Assembly: GCA_963971285.1 (NCBI GenBank)
Contig: OZ020245.1
Location: 20,536,983-20,600,982 of the forward strand
Source: Astropecten irregularis
Taxonomy: Eukaryota > Echinodermata > Asteroidea > Paxillosida > Astropectinidae
Reading direction: 5' to 3'
Length of the DNA stretch: 64,000 bases
In this document: positions 52,557 through 63,807 of the stretch, piece by piece
How positions within the stretch are numbered: the stretch's first letter is position 1
Layout of the letters: each line of letters begins with the position of its first letter
Notes under the pieces: generated by a model
The model's input: the letters and a program-made list of their open reading frames with translations, nothing else
The model's database searches: none
What the model was told of the DNA's origin: nothing
Program-made: the position numbers and the translations under genes

Positions 52557-52906
52557 TTAAAGGTAATATCATACTTTGGTTTTTGTCAAAGAAATGCAGA
52601 TTTATGGGCAAAAATATCAAGGAAGATAAAGTTACAGTCATCTGTGAAAATTTCAGTCCCATACGGTGCCCACTTTTTGAGAAAACAGTGAAAAACGGCC
52701 ACATTATTTCTTAAGTCTTTTTATTTTAAATCTTTAAAAGATCAAAAATAATTTTGGTCATTGGTTTTACATCATTTCAGGCAGACATGTTTTAGCGATA
52801 TGCTTCTACCACCACCATCTTCATACCCTGTAAGTTTTAGGTAAATCTGTGAAGATTTCTGTTTTGGTTTGCTACCAAAGACCCCAAAGTATGATACTAC
52901 ATTTAA
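52557..52906. mobile_element. MITE family 1 copy
   Basis: TTTAAAGGTAATATCATACT and AAAGTATGATACTACATTTA ends. It lies downstream of the lectin gene's 3' end. Confidence 0.85.
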
Positions 52907-53010
52907 AGTAATTGGGTCCAAAAGCACTACAATATTTATCCCTCAGATACATGTACATGGGTCGAACAATGTTTCACCATCATGGTTAGCCTTGACAATC
53001 TTTGAACAGC

Positions 53011-53016
53011 TTTATT
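53011..53016 (-). promoter_or_regulatory. Candidate poly(A) signal for the lectin gene
   Basis: AATAAA on the minus strand, about 200 nt downstream of the lectin stop codon, in otherwise gene-free DNA. Use is inferred. Confidence 0.45.
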
Positions 53017-53216
53017 TGTATAGTGAATTTGGTACTGTGGCTTGACATGGGATTTGGACTCGATGGGAAGGCACATTAATGTGAAACAGTCCTTATTACA
53101 TTGTTTCTGAAGATGTGGTAGATAGGATTCAGTACTAGAACCCACAACCTGACATTATGTGCATCTTTGGCAATCGATGCCTGCAGCAATTATGGTACGA
53201 GTATATAAACTGAATG

Positions 53217-53738
53217 TCATTCAAACTGCATTTTGCATATGAAGCTTGCCTTGTTCGAGCAGGGCCTGTCATTCCACGACTTCAGTCGGTGATTCTCAAT
53301 GACGGCCTCCCACATCTCCACGCAGTCCTCTCTGCCGCCGACGTTGTTGGGTCTCTGGATGTCCCAGAAGGTGAAGTCGATGTCACTGCTGTCAGACCAG
53401 GTGAAATAGTTGCGGCCGTACGGCTTGTAGAAGCCCAGCCACAAGATAGAGTCGTTGCTGGACACCTCCCTGGACGAGGACCAGAGCTTGTAGACAAAGT
53501 CATTCTCCGCTTGGCTGTTAATGGACACCAGGTGGGAGATGGCTTCCTCGTCAGAGTGACTGTTTGAGCCGAAGCTGTTGCAGTGGCTTTCGGCATCCGG
53601 CCAGGCTGTGTGAGCCCCGAAGAACCGGTAGCAATGTCGGCGGAAGCGCGTCCAGTAGGAGGGACACTCGGCACAGCCGAGGCTGGCGACTCCCAGAAGG
53701 ATCACCAGACAGAACGTCGCAAGCACGGCCCTCTGCAT
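53217..53738 (-). CDS. Secreted C-type lectin-domain protein
   Basis: The 173-residue protein has an N-terminal hydrophobic signal peptide (LATFCLVILLGVASLGCA, about residues 6-23) and a single C-type lectin-like domain filling the rest. Cys25-Cys36, Cys53-Cys168 and Cys139-Cys160 fit the three disulfides of the long-form fold. WLGF at 100-103 is the hydrophobic core motif and WND at 155-157 the second calcium-binding motif. The sugar-determining tripeptide reads RPN (129-131) where mannose-type lectins have EPN, so calcium-dependent sugar binding may be altered. The length and one-domain form resemble echinoderm echinoidin-type lectins. The gene lies antisense in RAD51B intron 6. Its GC-rich coding sequence stands out from the AT-rich surroundings. 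Confidence 0.93.
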   Translation of the reverse strand: MQRAVLATFCLVILLGVASLGCAECPSYWTRFRRHCYRFFGAHTAWPDAESHCNSFGSNSHSDEEAISHLVSINSQAENDFVYKLWSSSREVSSNDSILWLGFYKPYGRNYFTWSDSSDIDFTFWDIQRPNNVGGREDCVEMWEAVIENHRLKSWNDRPCSNKASFICKMQFE

Positions 53739-54300
53739 TCTGGTTTAGGAGATGAATGTTGGTCAGACTAGTTGTCGACACTCTCTCTCTGAGTCCGGAC
53801 AAGGATGTTGCAGTGGCTGTAGTCTCCTATCCGTCTCTCTTCTAAACCTTAGCTGAATGACAGGAACAGTGGATCATTAAAAGTTGGAAAGATGTGGATT
53901 AGTTTGAGCTTCTGTTGAAGCAGCTTCCATGAACGAAAGTCTCAATCAGAAGTGGATTACTGTCTGCGAAATGTTCATAATTTGTATGCTTTGATAGTGA
54001 ATTAGTATAAAATGCGGCAATTGCAGTCTAAATCTAGTCTAGTCTAGTCTAATCTAGACTTTTGAAGCATCTGATGGATGCAGAAGACCAATCTGATCCT
54101 TACCTTGATGATGTCTTGTCAGGAATCTTGACAGCAGACCCCAGTGTGTATTCTCGATAAGCTTGAGGAAGATCAGCTTTTGTATCTATAAAATTCAACA
54201 CAAATAACCAGTTGAGACAAGGGGAGCCTATCGGATCCAAACTGATCAGTGCTTCAGATTGTTGTCTCCGTCTTTCTTCACTCAGTGGCAGCCTGTTCAA
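53739..54300 (-). other. Probable 5' intron and upstream exon of the lectin gene
   Basis: On the minus strand an acceptor-like CATCTCCTAAACCAG ends one base before the ATG, and a donor CATCAAG|GTAAGG lies at 54103. Removing 54103-53740 would join an upstream exon. That exon carries an open frame starting at an ATG at 54300, which would run in phase into the lectin ATG and add a 66-residue extension. It may equally be 5' UTR. Confidence 0.4.
54031..54058. repeat. (TCTAG)n short tandem repeat
   Basis: About four to five TCTAG units with one variant. Confidence 0.8.
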
Positions 54301-54800
54301 CCAGTGAGTTCTATCAAGAGCATCACACCAACATACCTTCTCTCGACCGAAGTTGGCTCCTCTTTAAAAAGGTCCCGCTCCTTCCGCAGCTGTCCTTGTG
54401 ACTCTATAATGCCAGTCATGAGAGTGAATTTTTTTTGGTCTGTTCCAATCTCTATACTCACCTTGCCAGATCCTTCGCCCTGTACATTATTCCAACAACA
54501 AACTGACCCTATCTGTAAGTCGGCTCAGGAAGCAGGAGCTTTAATTGCTAACTTCCTCTGCAGGAAGTCCCGGGTTAAAAGACACCCAATGCACCCATTC
54601 AACAAGATTAAAACACAATCGTGCTTTTGTTGTCAGATCACATCATGGTCTGATGAGAGGTTTCATTGTTATGCAAATTAAGTCTTCTGATGTAGTTAGT
54701 TAACTTGTATTAATTAATAGTATACACACAAGCTTTCATCGTCTTGATTAATTTACTTTGTCATTTTTTGGTAAACACATTTTTTTGTTGAATTGTTTTT

Positions 54801-55176
54801 TAAAGGGATGGTACAGAACTGGTTTTTGCGACAAAACCGTTGCTCAACAGTGAAAGCACATTATGTAATCCATCATATACCTTAACTGACAAACCTGTAG
54901 AAGTTTGAGGTCAATCAGCCATCTGGGTCACGAGAAAATAGTGAAAACCTGTTTACACATTTCAACGATATTATGTGTTCATAATAAAACGCCACGAAGC
55001 GATTTATTCCAATTGGAAAATAGTTTCATTTATTTCTCAACGAATATGGCATTTGAGACAAAAACATTTCATGAGATGTTTTCTCCTATCATCACCATTA
55101 TACTGTGTAAGTTTTATGTGAATCTGTGATCTTGAAGTGTATTTTGTCTAATACCAATTCTGTACCATCCCTTTAA
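54801..55176. mobile_element. MITE family 2 relative with AAAGGGATGGTACAGAA ends
   Basis: TTAAAGGGATGGTACAGAAC and ATTCTGTACCATCCCTTTAA are perfect or near-perfect inverted repeats 375 bp apart. The interior retains AACCTGTAGAAGTTTGAG-type blocks of the superfamily but is the most diverged. Confidence 0.85.
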
Positions 55177-56104
55177 ATTTATTTTTGGTTATAACAGTCG
55201 AGAGGACATCACTTTTAAGGACATAGATGGATTTCAGAGCTACAATATACCAGTATACCAGTGACAATTTGACCTTTACCGATGCCGTACGATATCTAAC
55301 GGATATGAACTGTCTCACCACAGACTGACTTCTTAACATTTTATCAGCGATCGCCCTGGTGATTCTGGGTCACAAAGGAGCCAATTCTTTTTTTGTTCCA
55401 GGGTCGTTGATTCATAGTTCATACGGACATGAAACCTGTCAAAGGCCGGAAATGTTCATTGGCTTTGACCCTTTTTTTCTCGTACTTTTCAAGATTCTTT
55501 GATTGTATTGTCATATCATTACTGTGGCTTACAGAATATACAAGGCCTGCTGGTGTTAACATAATCATGTCCGTCTTGTTTGACCTTCAGCTTCAAAGCT
55601 GTCGCAAAGGTCAACTTGTACATGTTTCATAATGGGACTTGATGTTACAGTCCACTGCGTGCAATTACGCAGCATTCGTTAGTGTGAAAACTGCAGTTTA
55701 TACTTGCATAACATTTTATTATTTGCACGTTTAAGCAGCCTAGCTGTCTATTTATAAAATGTTCTACACAATAGGAATACTATTAATTATAAAATGCATG
55801 CAATGTAACAGCTGTCCGATACAATGATTTTTTGCTCGTCACTTCCACAGCTGTTTTGGGGGTGAATTCACTGCCAAGGTTAGATTTTTGTTTGTATGCA
55901 AATGAGAATTTACATATTCATGAGGAAAATTGCGATGTCATCAAGGTATTAAACTGACAGTTTAGGTATACCGACTGATTTGTGCACTGAAGTTGACTGA
56001 GGTAATTTGTATTGGTTTTTGAAAGATCTTCATTTTCTTAATTCCCAACTTATTTGGCTTTTCTGTAGGTCCAGTCTGCCATGTTAGTTTGAATGTTCGT
56101 GGCA

Positions 56105-56262
56105 TGGGGGGGCCGATTTCATAAAGCTCTGCCACGCGTCGCAACTCGATTTGCGACGTGTCCTAGCTGCGACGTGTCGCATCTATGCGGTGAGTCCATA
56201 GAGAAAGGATGCGTCTTAACTCTGCGACGCGTCGTAAATTTTTTGAAATCTGCCCTGGGTAT
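56105..56262. repeat. GCGACGCGTCG foldback element
   Basis: GGGGCCGATTTCATAAAGCT pairs with a TTTGAAATCTGCCC end, and inner GCGTCGCAACTCGATTTGCG and GCGACGTGTCGC words pair with GCGACGCGTCG. CpG-rich. Confidence 0.7.
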
Positions 56263-56344
56263 TATTAATAAATGTGGGTCCCTGAATGAGCATGCATGAC
56301 AATTGCGCCCTCTTTTGCAAAGTCATTCAAAAGACTACCAACTG

Positions 56345-56700
56345 TGGGATGCTGTGGCCTAGTGGTCTGGCGTATCGAACTCAAGATCTTGTGGTCAACT
56401 CAATCTACAGTTTGTGGGTTCGAATCCAGCCTATGGATTATTGGTGCTTGTGTTTTTGGGCTAGACGCTTTGTCACATATTGCTTCTCTTCACCCAGGTG
56501 TAAACGGGTACCTGCGAGGGTAGATGGCTTTGTGGTTTGATTAGCCTCTGTGCACTGAATACGGTAGCACAGGGCTGTATACTCCCCAGGGAGTTGAGAT
56601 GGTTTCAGGAATGTAAATTATGGCCTGATGACAAGGGATAATAATGTCTGTACAGCGCTTTGATCTTCTTGGAAAGGTGCTTTATAAATGCCCGTTATTA
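56345..56700 (+). mobile_element. tRNA-derived SINE, full copy
   Basis: GGGATGCTGTGGCCTAGTGG carries the A box and GTGGGTTCGAATCC the B box. The 3' end GGTGCTTTATAAATGCCCGT precedes a TTATTAATT tail. Confidence 0.85.
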
Positions 56701-57330
56701 ATTGTTGATTTGAAACCAATGATAAGACTTGCCATTTTAAATACAGTTTCTGTATTAAAATGATTTCTCCATTTAAAGGCAAGCATTTTACTTCTCTGGA
56801 CAAAACGACCCATTAATACCTCTTGTCTTCCGTTTAAATCAAGGATTGCAAGGCCAAATACTTGAATATTATATAGACATTGTGTGTGGAGCTGACTGCG
56901 AGGGAATCAAAACCATCGCCCATTTATAAAGCACTTGGAAAGGAAGATTTATAGTGGTCATTGAGAGTTGGAAGGAGTCCAGTATGAGGAAACTTTATCA
57001 CCGTATTTTCTTTCATCATGCAGTTTCCTCTGGACGTTTCGGTTTTCTCATTCTTAAAGTGCATTTACTTTCAGAGTTCAGACAACCTTTTTTCTGACAA
57101 CCTGGAATGGCCCACTCATGAACTCCATTGTGAAAACAGCAACATTTGGTTAATGTGGATAATGATTCATTTTATTCATTTTTTAACAATTGGTGCTAGT
57201 TTAATCTGCAAAACAACAGAAAATGTGTTTGGCTATTCATCGCAAATGAGAATCATTATGCTAGGATTCCCATTCCTATATACACAGTACATGTAGGTGT
57301 TAATAGCATTCACTAGGTTATAATACTTCA

Positions 57331-57470
57331 GGGGTTGATTTCACCAAACGTATTGTACTATCAATCGCAGGACTTAAACACATTGCAGCCCAACGAAGGA
57401 ATATGATGGGTTATATTCCTTCACAACTCGAGTTACGATCAATCGTAGGGATTCGTGAAATCGACCCCTG
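57331..57470. repeat. GGGGTTGATTTCA short foldback element, copy 4
   Basis: AGGGGTTGATTTCACCAAAC pairs with TTCGTGAAATCGACCCCTG. Confidence 0.8.
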
Positions 57471-57854
57471 CACAACCAGCATCCTGCCAAGAGCTACATG
57501 TACAAGATATGGAAGTTACATGTACACGGCCCATTTAGCTTTCTCATGCTAGCTATTTGTGCTGACATTAGCACAAATAGTTTTGGTGAGGAGGAGAGCG
57601 CCAAGGTTCCAAACTTATAAATGGATAATCTCATTCTTTCCTGCTTTGCTACATTTGGCACCCAAACTTAATGGTGGCTGTTATGTACTTTATTAGCATC
57701 TTCACTGGAAGCATGCAACAGCTCCCTCTTGTGGCTGTTAATGGTCACGTATGATTCTCAAATGAATCAAATTGTTTTCCAGTAACTTGCAATTAAACCC
57801 TTATTTCATGATTTTCAAATCATCAATATTGGAAAGCTCCTTTGCATGAATTGC

Positions 57855-57898
57855 AGAAAGGGTCGCAGGTTCGAATCCCACTCCCGTCAATTTTGTTT
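57855..57898 (+). mobile_element. tRNA-like element, 3' fragment
   Basis: GGTCGCAGGTTCGAATCCCA followed by CTCCCGTCAATTTTG, truncated at both ends. Confidence 0.65.
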
Positions 57899-58103
57899 AT
57901 ATAACCGCATAGATTCAAAACCAAAAGCTGGCATGACATCTCATTGGGTCTCAGAATATTTGCCTTACCTTGTTTATTCATTCAGCAGCTTTTCTTTGTG
58001 CTGGGTTCTCGATAGTGTGATATGGGGTCATTAATACATGATATCATCTGTATGTGATGGACTGATGATGGGCTTGGAATATTCATAGGAGAGTTATAAG
58101 CAG

Positions 58104-58321
58104 GGGCCAATTTCACGGTCATGCTTAGCACAAAAATTTGCTAAGCATGACCTTTCAGTCTTAACAAAAACAGGATTAACAACCAAATATTCATGTGTTG
58201 TGTATCACTTGTGATTGTTCTTTGGCTGTCGTTGTGTCACCATGAACATCTAATAAAATTTTTAAGACATTTTTGTGCTAAGCTAATTTTTGTGCTTAGC
58301 AGCGCCGTGAAATTGGCCCAT
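58104..58321. mobile_element. GCTTAGCAC foldback MITE
   Basis: GGGGCCAATTTCACGGTCAT pairs with CAGCGCCGTGAAATTGGCCC. Confidence 0.85.
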
Positions 58322-58790
58322 GGCTACTTCATACTTCCAGCAAACTCTGAGCCGCGAGTGAATGATGTCATCATAAAATGGCAGGGAACATTCGTTGGGC
58401 ACAATGTTGTACATGTATAATGTTGCACAGAATGACATTCACTGTGAGATCCACCTGCGACATATCATTCATGTTTCACTTCACGTCGCACATTGCAGGA
58501 GGTACGTATGAGCCGGGGCCATTAAAGCTGTGAAACACATTGGGGGTGGTTGGGTGCGGTGTGTAGGCGTTGTATCGGGTGGGAGCATTATGTAGACATG
58601 GATCAAGACAAAGATATCAGCACCTTCATTGGCAACGGCAGGTGGGCCACTACGTTGGCTTTGAAAACCTGAAAGGATAGAAATAATACTACAGTCAGAA
58701 TGTGCACACACATGCAGGCTGATTGAATTCTATGAAGGGCTTGATGCTATCAATATTCTCAGGAACTCAACTTACAGACAAGGAACATAT

Positions 58791-58913
58791 AGGGTCTGTT
58801 TGTTTCATGCACGTGATCAGTGATCTTGCAGATCCACGTCCCATGCAGGATACGCTAAAATGGGATCCGGATCAGCAGGATCACTGATCTCATGCCTGAA
58901 ACAAACAGGCCCC
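58791..58913. repeat. Foldback element with CAGGATACGCTAAAATGGGA core, copy 3
   Basis: GGGTCTGTTTGTTTCATGCA pairs with CATGCCTGAAACAAACAGGC. Confidence 0.8.
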
Positions 58914-59514
58914 TACTGTTCTGATTTAGTGCTTAGACTTACAGAACAATTAATTCATTCAGTGAAGAGAATTTGTCAACACCAGAACAAAGCCTGTGCT
59001 TTCAACATTCAGATATAATGCTTGTAAAGGCTTAGTCTGAGTATCACCCATTCTACTCCATGTCACTACGTATGAACGTCTTGTACATGCGTGCATTCAA
59101 ATTGTATGCAATGTGGCACATCAGCCAATCAGATCTGTTTTGTGAACATTTCCGTCAAGATCGTGACGGAGGATATTGATTGGTCAATTTTGCGCGTCTG
59201 CGTGGCAGCAGCTATATACGTGATAGACGCACTCGCCAAATGGTACGATAGTAGATGCCCACTGATTGGTCAAAACTTAGAGCGGTCAGTGCTGGGTTGG
59301 CTTGCATAATTAATGAGGAAATCTGCATGCATGTGATAGACGTTTGCTCGCTGTACTGGGAGTGCGACCTTCTTTTTATGGGCCGCGTTCATCACACGCG
59401 ACATTTTCTATTTAACAAGGCGAGGAAAGATCGTATATATGGTGATAGGTTGTGCACATTTACACAAATGCGTCACATTCTCTAATGGGTGCATGGCGCA
59501 ATGTTCTAGTTTAA

Positions 59515-59706
59515 AAATGTACTCAGGATGTACTCGATGTCTCTGTACTCGAAGTTTACCCGTACTCGGACTCTGAAAAACTTGAACTCGGTTTTTTGGC
59601 CCAGGACTCTATTGAAAAGTACTCTGACTCGGCCCGTACTCGACACTGTGTGTACTCGGAAAACTCGGTACTCGAATTTTGGTACTAGACTACAACACTG
59701 GTCAAG
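59515..59706. mobile_element. GAGTAC-rich element, short copy
   Basis: ATGTACTCAGGATGTACTCG, GGCCCGTACTCGACACTGTG and CTCGGTACTCGAATTTTGGT recur. The AT-rich middle found in the long copies is absent. Confidence 0.7.
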
Positions 59707-60659
59707 AGGCACCACCGGTACCGAGGCCATACATCAAGGAAGTCAACAAAAAGCAATGACCTCCAGAGGCATCCAGTTAATTTTATGGTTCACGGAAAAG
59801 TCTTTCCAGAAAAGTAAACATTCCTTTATAATTACGTACTGCGAGAAACTAATTTATGTAATTCCCCCTTTTCCCCCCAACCGCCATCTTTTAAATTAGA
59901 GAGCTTTATACGTGTACAATTTACCGATGCCAATGCGTTTCTGTGAACCCTTATTGGCATTCACTCTGTAGTGCTCCGGAGATCAACACCTTGTCATGAT
60001 GGTTAGTTATTAAAGACTTTTGATGGTATGGTTCAGTGCTTGCCCTATCTAACGTGCCAGGCATCTTCCTCTTCTCTCTCTTCCAAGTCTTGTCTTCGTC
60101 TATCTGCGGCCGGGCGATCGACTTCATTAACTTGTTCCGTGGGTTCGGCCCGACATTATATTATGCATGAAGGCTTGCTTTGCAGATGGTACGGCGGCTT
60201 TTAATTTGCCAAGCGCACCGCATTAGTTTTTCATCGCACAGTGTTTATTAATTGATCTTTGGGCCTTTCTGGGGGGCCCCTGCCCTCTTTAAAGCTTCAT
60301 CGGATATCATCAGTGCTGTACAAACCTGGTTTTTTTTTTTGCTTTTAGGTTTATGTCATTCCTTGAAATCGATGTTGTGGCCAAGTGTGTTCAAGAGTGC
60401 TAGTTCGGGAGAGACATTCATTTTTAATTCATGGATGGTTTTGATTTTATAAAGAGTAAATTCTTCATTATGTCAGTCCATTTAATGTTATTGGAACAAG
60501 GTTTTTAGATTCGTTCAAATGTAAATTGTCAAATAAGCACAAGGGAAACTGACTGAATTTGACTGGGAAACTGACTGAATTGAAATGGTATCTGACTCAA
60601 TCAAATGATCCTTGGGATATAGCGGTATGTGAGTGGTTTCATGACTTCCGACTGCCAAA

Positions 60660-60789
60660 CAAGCAAAGATAATTGACTATTTGGGACACCACCAACATAG
60701 GGTTGGATGGTTTAGTTGGTAGAGCGCCTGTACGGTATTCAGGAAGTCGCCGGTTCGAATCCCGCTCCAAGTCAATTTTTCTTTGTTCA
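60660..60789 (+). mobile_element. TIR-flanked tRNA-like element, copy 4
   Basis: AGCAAAGATAATTGACT and AGTCAATTTTTCTTTGTTCA flank GGTTGGATGGTTTAGTTGGT and GCCGGTTCGAATCCCGCTCC. Confidence 0.8.
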
Positions 60790-61069
60790 CCTTCCAATCA
60801 AATATAAATTGCATGGTTTTTCTATCCTTTTTATGTGAGGCAGCAAGATAGCAATAAGATTGTAATGCAGTAAAAACGTGCATAATTACTAGCACTCTAG
60901 TAATTTTGATATAGGTCTATGGTAAATACATACATAGGCAAAATTTCCCATGCATTCATTTCAAATCGCGTACTGGTATATTTTGTATATGTACTCATTC
61001 ATGAGTATGACAGAAATATAAGAACATTACATGTAACAGAAAACAGTTTGATTGAGAAGTAGCTGATTA

Positions 61070-61437
61070 TTAAAGGTAATTACATCATACTTTGGTTTTT
61101 GTCAAAGAAATACAGTTTCATGGGCTAAAATATCAAGGAAGATACAGTAACAGTCATCTGTGAAAATTTCAGTCCCATATGGTGCCCACTTTTTGAGTAA
61201 ACAGTGGAAAATGCCCACAGTATTTCTTAAGTATTTTCTCTTTTATTTTTGATCTTTAAAAGATCAAAAATAATTTTGGTCACTGTTTTATAACAGAAAT
61301 ATAGCATTTCAGGCAGAAAAATTTTTAATGGTTTGTTTCTACCATCACCATCTTTATACCCTGTATTATTAAAGTTATAGGTAAATCTGTTAAGATTTCT
61401 GTTTCGGTATGCTACCAAAGTATGATACTACCTTTAA
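61070..61437. mobile_element. MITE family 1, full copy
   Basis: TTAAAGGTAATTACATCATA and CAAAGTATGATACTACCTTT ends with the GATCTTTAAAAGATC core. Confidence 0.8.
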
Positions 61438-62436
61438 GTATTAAAGAAAAACAGAGTGAAAATATCAAGCATCTTATTGCAAAAAGACTTGGCGAAACCG
61501 AAACGAAACATGAGAAGTACTCTCTAGCCAGTCATAGTTCATGTTGAGATCAATACGTACATTTAAGGCAATCTTCTCAACCTATTATTGCCCTAAAGAT
61601 AAAAAAAAAGGAAAGGGATCGTGAGAGAAAGAAAAAAAGAAGAAGAAAAATCTCTGACACAATTTGTGTGAGGACTGATAGGATGATTCCTTGATGCCTG
61701 CGCTGAGCTGCTGCACACATCCCAGACATTCCCTGCATCTCTAGGAATCTACCGTCACCATGGTATCTCTGCTTACGTAGGTCTTCCAAACAGAAGAGAC
61801 ATCTACAACGACCTCAACCAAAAAAAAAAAAACCCTACGAGAAAGAGAAAAGCACTCTGAAGAGGCTCGTCACCTGTTCATTTTTGAATACTTGTCAGGG
61901 GCTTGTGAAATACAATTCCTCTGCCTTGTGTCTCGACGCTCTATATTGCTTGAGAAAGGGGAAATATAAATAAACCATCCTTTTTTTCATTTCATCGTCT
62001 TCTTCTTCTCCTACAGTATGAGGAGGGAAGAGTCTCGTCTAAAATTAGCCCCGTGCATTCATGACGTTTTCATGTCTATTTCTGTTGTTGCAGGTGCGTG
62101 CAAAAATGTGCGGGCATAAAATGCCCAAATCATGTCCTCTTGGCTGATTATGGCACCTCTGCCTGAATCGGTAATGTCAGTCATGTGTGTGTGTGCTGTT
62201 TGTCATAGGTGGGAGTCTCTCTATGCATTCAATAATTAAGCAAAGGCTTCACAGTGTAAGAAATGATGGGTCATCCATGTTGCCTTTAAATTTGGTTTGA
62301 AACTTCTCTATTAGGTTTTGAATATCACTATTAGGGCTGTCTCAACTATATCGATTATTCAAATATTATCAATCGAATATTCGAATAACATTTTGCCAGT
62401 TCAAATATTGGGGGAAAAAAATAGGCCTGGGCTTAA

Positions 62437-62575
62437 TTTCACGAAAGGCTAAGACAGATCGTAGCATGCGTATCAATCTTAATTGCTAAGCAATGTTATG
62501 TCACAATACTAGTTACTGTGGAAACAAGTACAACTCATCTAAAAGATGAATAGCAAATCTTTGTGAAATCGACCA
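62437..62575. repeat. Short foldback resembling the GGGGTCGATTTCA family
   Basis: GCTTAATTTCACGAAAGGCT pairs loosely with CTTTGTGAAATCGACCAC around GATCGTAGC words. Diverged. Confidence 0.5.
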
Positions 62576-63807
62576 CTGGATGTACTTCCAAATGTATATT
62601 ACTTCTGGCGCGACTGCGCGCGTTATGGTTGCAAAGCCCCTGGTACTTTCATTTTTAGCAAATGTCCGACGCTTAAGCTTTTCATAAAACTCTGCGGGTG
62701 GAAATTCTTTTTTTTAAATAATTAATTGATATCACGATTACACCGTCACATATTTTTATACATTTTTTTATTGTCCCAAGTCCCAAGTGTTAACAATTTT
62801 GGCGGGAACAGATAGAGAAGGTCTTAAACTTAGGCTTAAGTTTCAAGAAGGCATTTTGGCTGTTGTGCTCTCACTCTAGAAATAAATAGAATCAAAAAGA
62901 AAAATAATAAGAAAATGAAATTCTCATTGAAATTTATGAATAATTCCCTACACTATCAATCAATTTGAGGGTGTCATTGACAAAGAAAAAGAGAAATTTC
63001 AACAGTATGAATCTCCCCTCCCCTGTCTCCAAATAGAAATGAAGAGTCAGTCCGTAATTGCCAATCACTAGAAATGGCGCACCGATGAACAAGCTGATAT
63101 GCGTTCCCACGCCCTACATTTCTTATTTTTACCACACAGCCATCCCTTAATGGCAACGCTGTTAAATTTCCCGTCACCAACCGCAAAAAAAAAAAAAAAA
63201 AAAAATTGAAACTGGCAAATTGAAACTGGCTAGAATGACTGGACCACATTTCCGTTTTCAATCCCGCAAGTGGCACCCAACCCCGCTGTCAGATTTTCTC
63301 TCTTATAGGATCAACTTATCAAGATGATTCTTCGGAGACTGTTTAATGAAATTCCTGCCACAGAACTGAAGAGAGATCCTATTATCATTTCAAGCCTCCG
63401 TCACCGGACTAACTTGATCAGCGATATACTCTTCTCCTTTTTCTTCTGTTTTTTTTTTCTTCTTCCTCTTCTACATTTTGTTTTATTTGAACAGTTGAGC
63501 ATCATAAATCTTATATCACGTTCGTCTGACTAACTACCCCCAAAAAATCTAGTTAGTGTTTCAAGTGGGGCTTTGAAAATACTGGGTGGTGACTCACATT
63601 TTGGAGAAATGAAAATTGTTATTCTTTATTTGTTACTGGCCATAAATCTTAGTCCAACGTAATGGCCTTCTCTCCCATGCTATAGGTTTTATTGATGAGT
63701 ATTCATCGTGGCTTGAACCAACCATCGAATGTTGACTAGCTTTTGAATGTACTTTTATGTCTGGAATTTACTCTTTTAAAGATGTAGGCCTATGCGTTAT
63801 CCCACCA

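Noticed and set aside
53214-53674. Plus-strand 117-codon and minus-strand 130-codon ORFs over the lectin gene
   Set aside because: They are antisense and shifted-frame shadows of the GC-rich lectin coding sequence, with no domain of their own.
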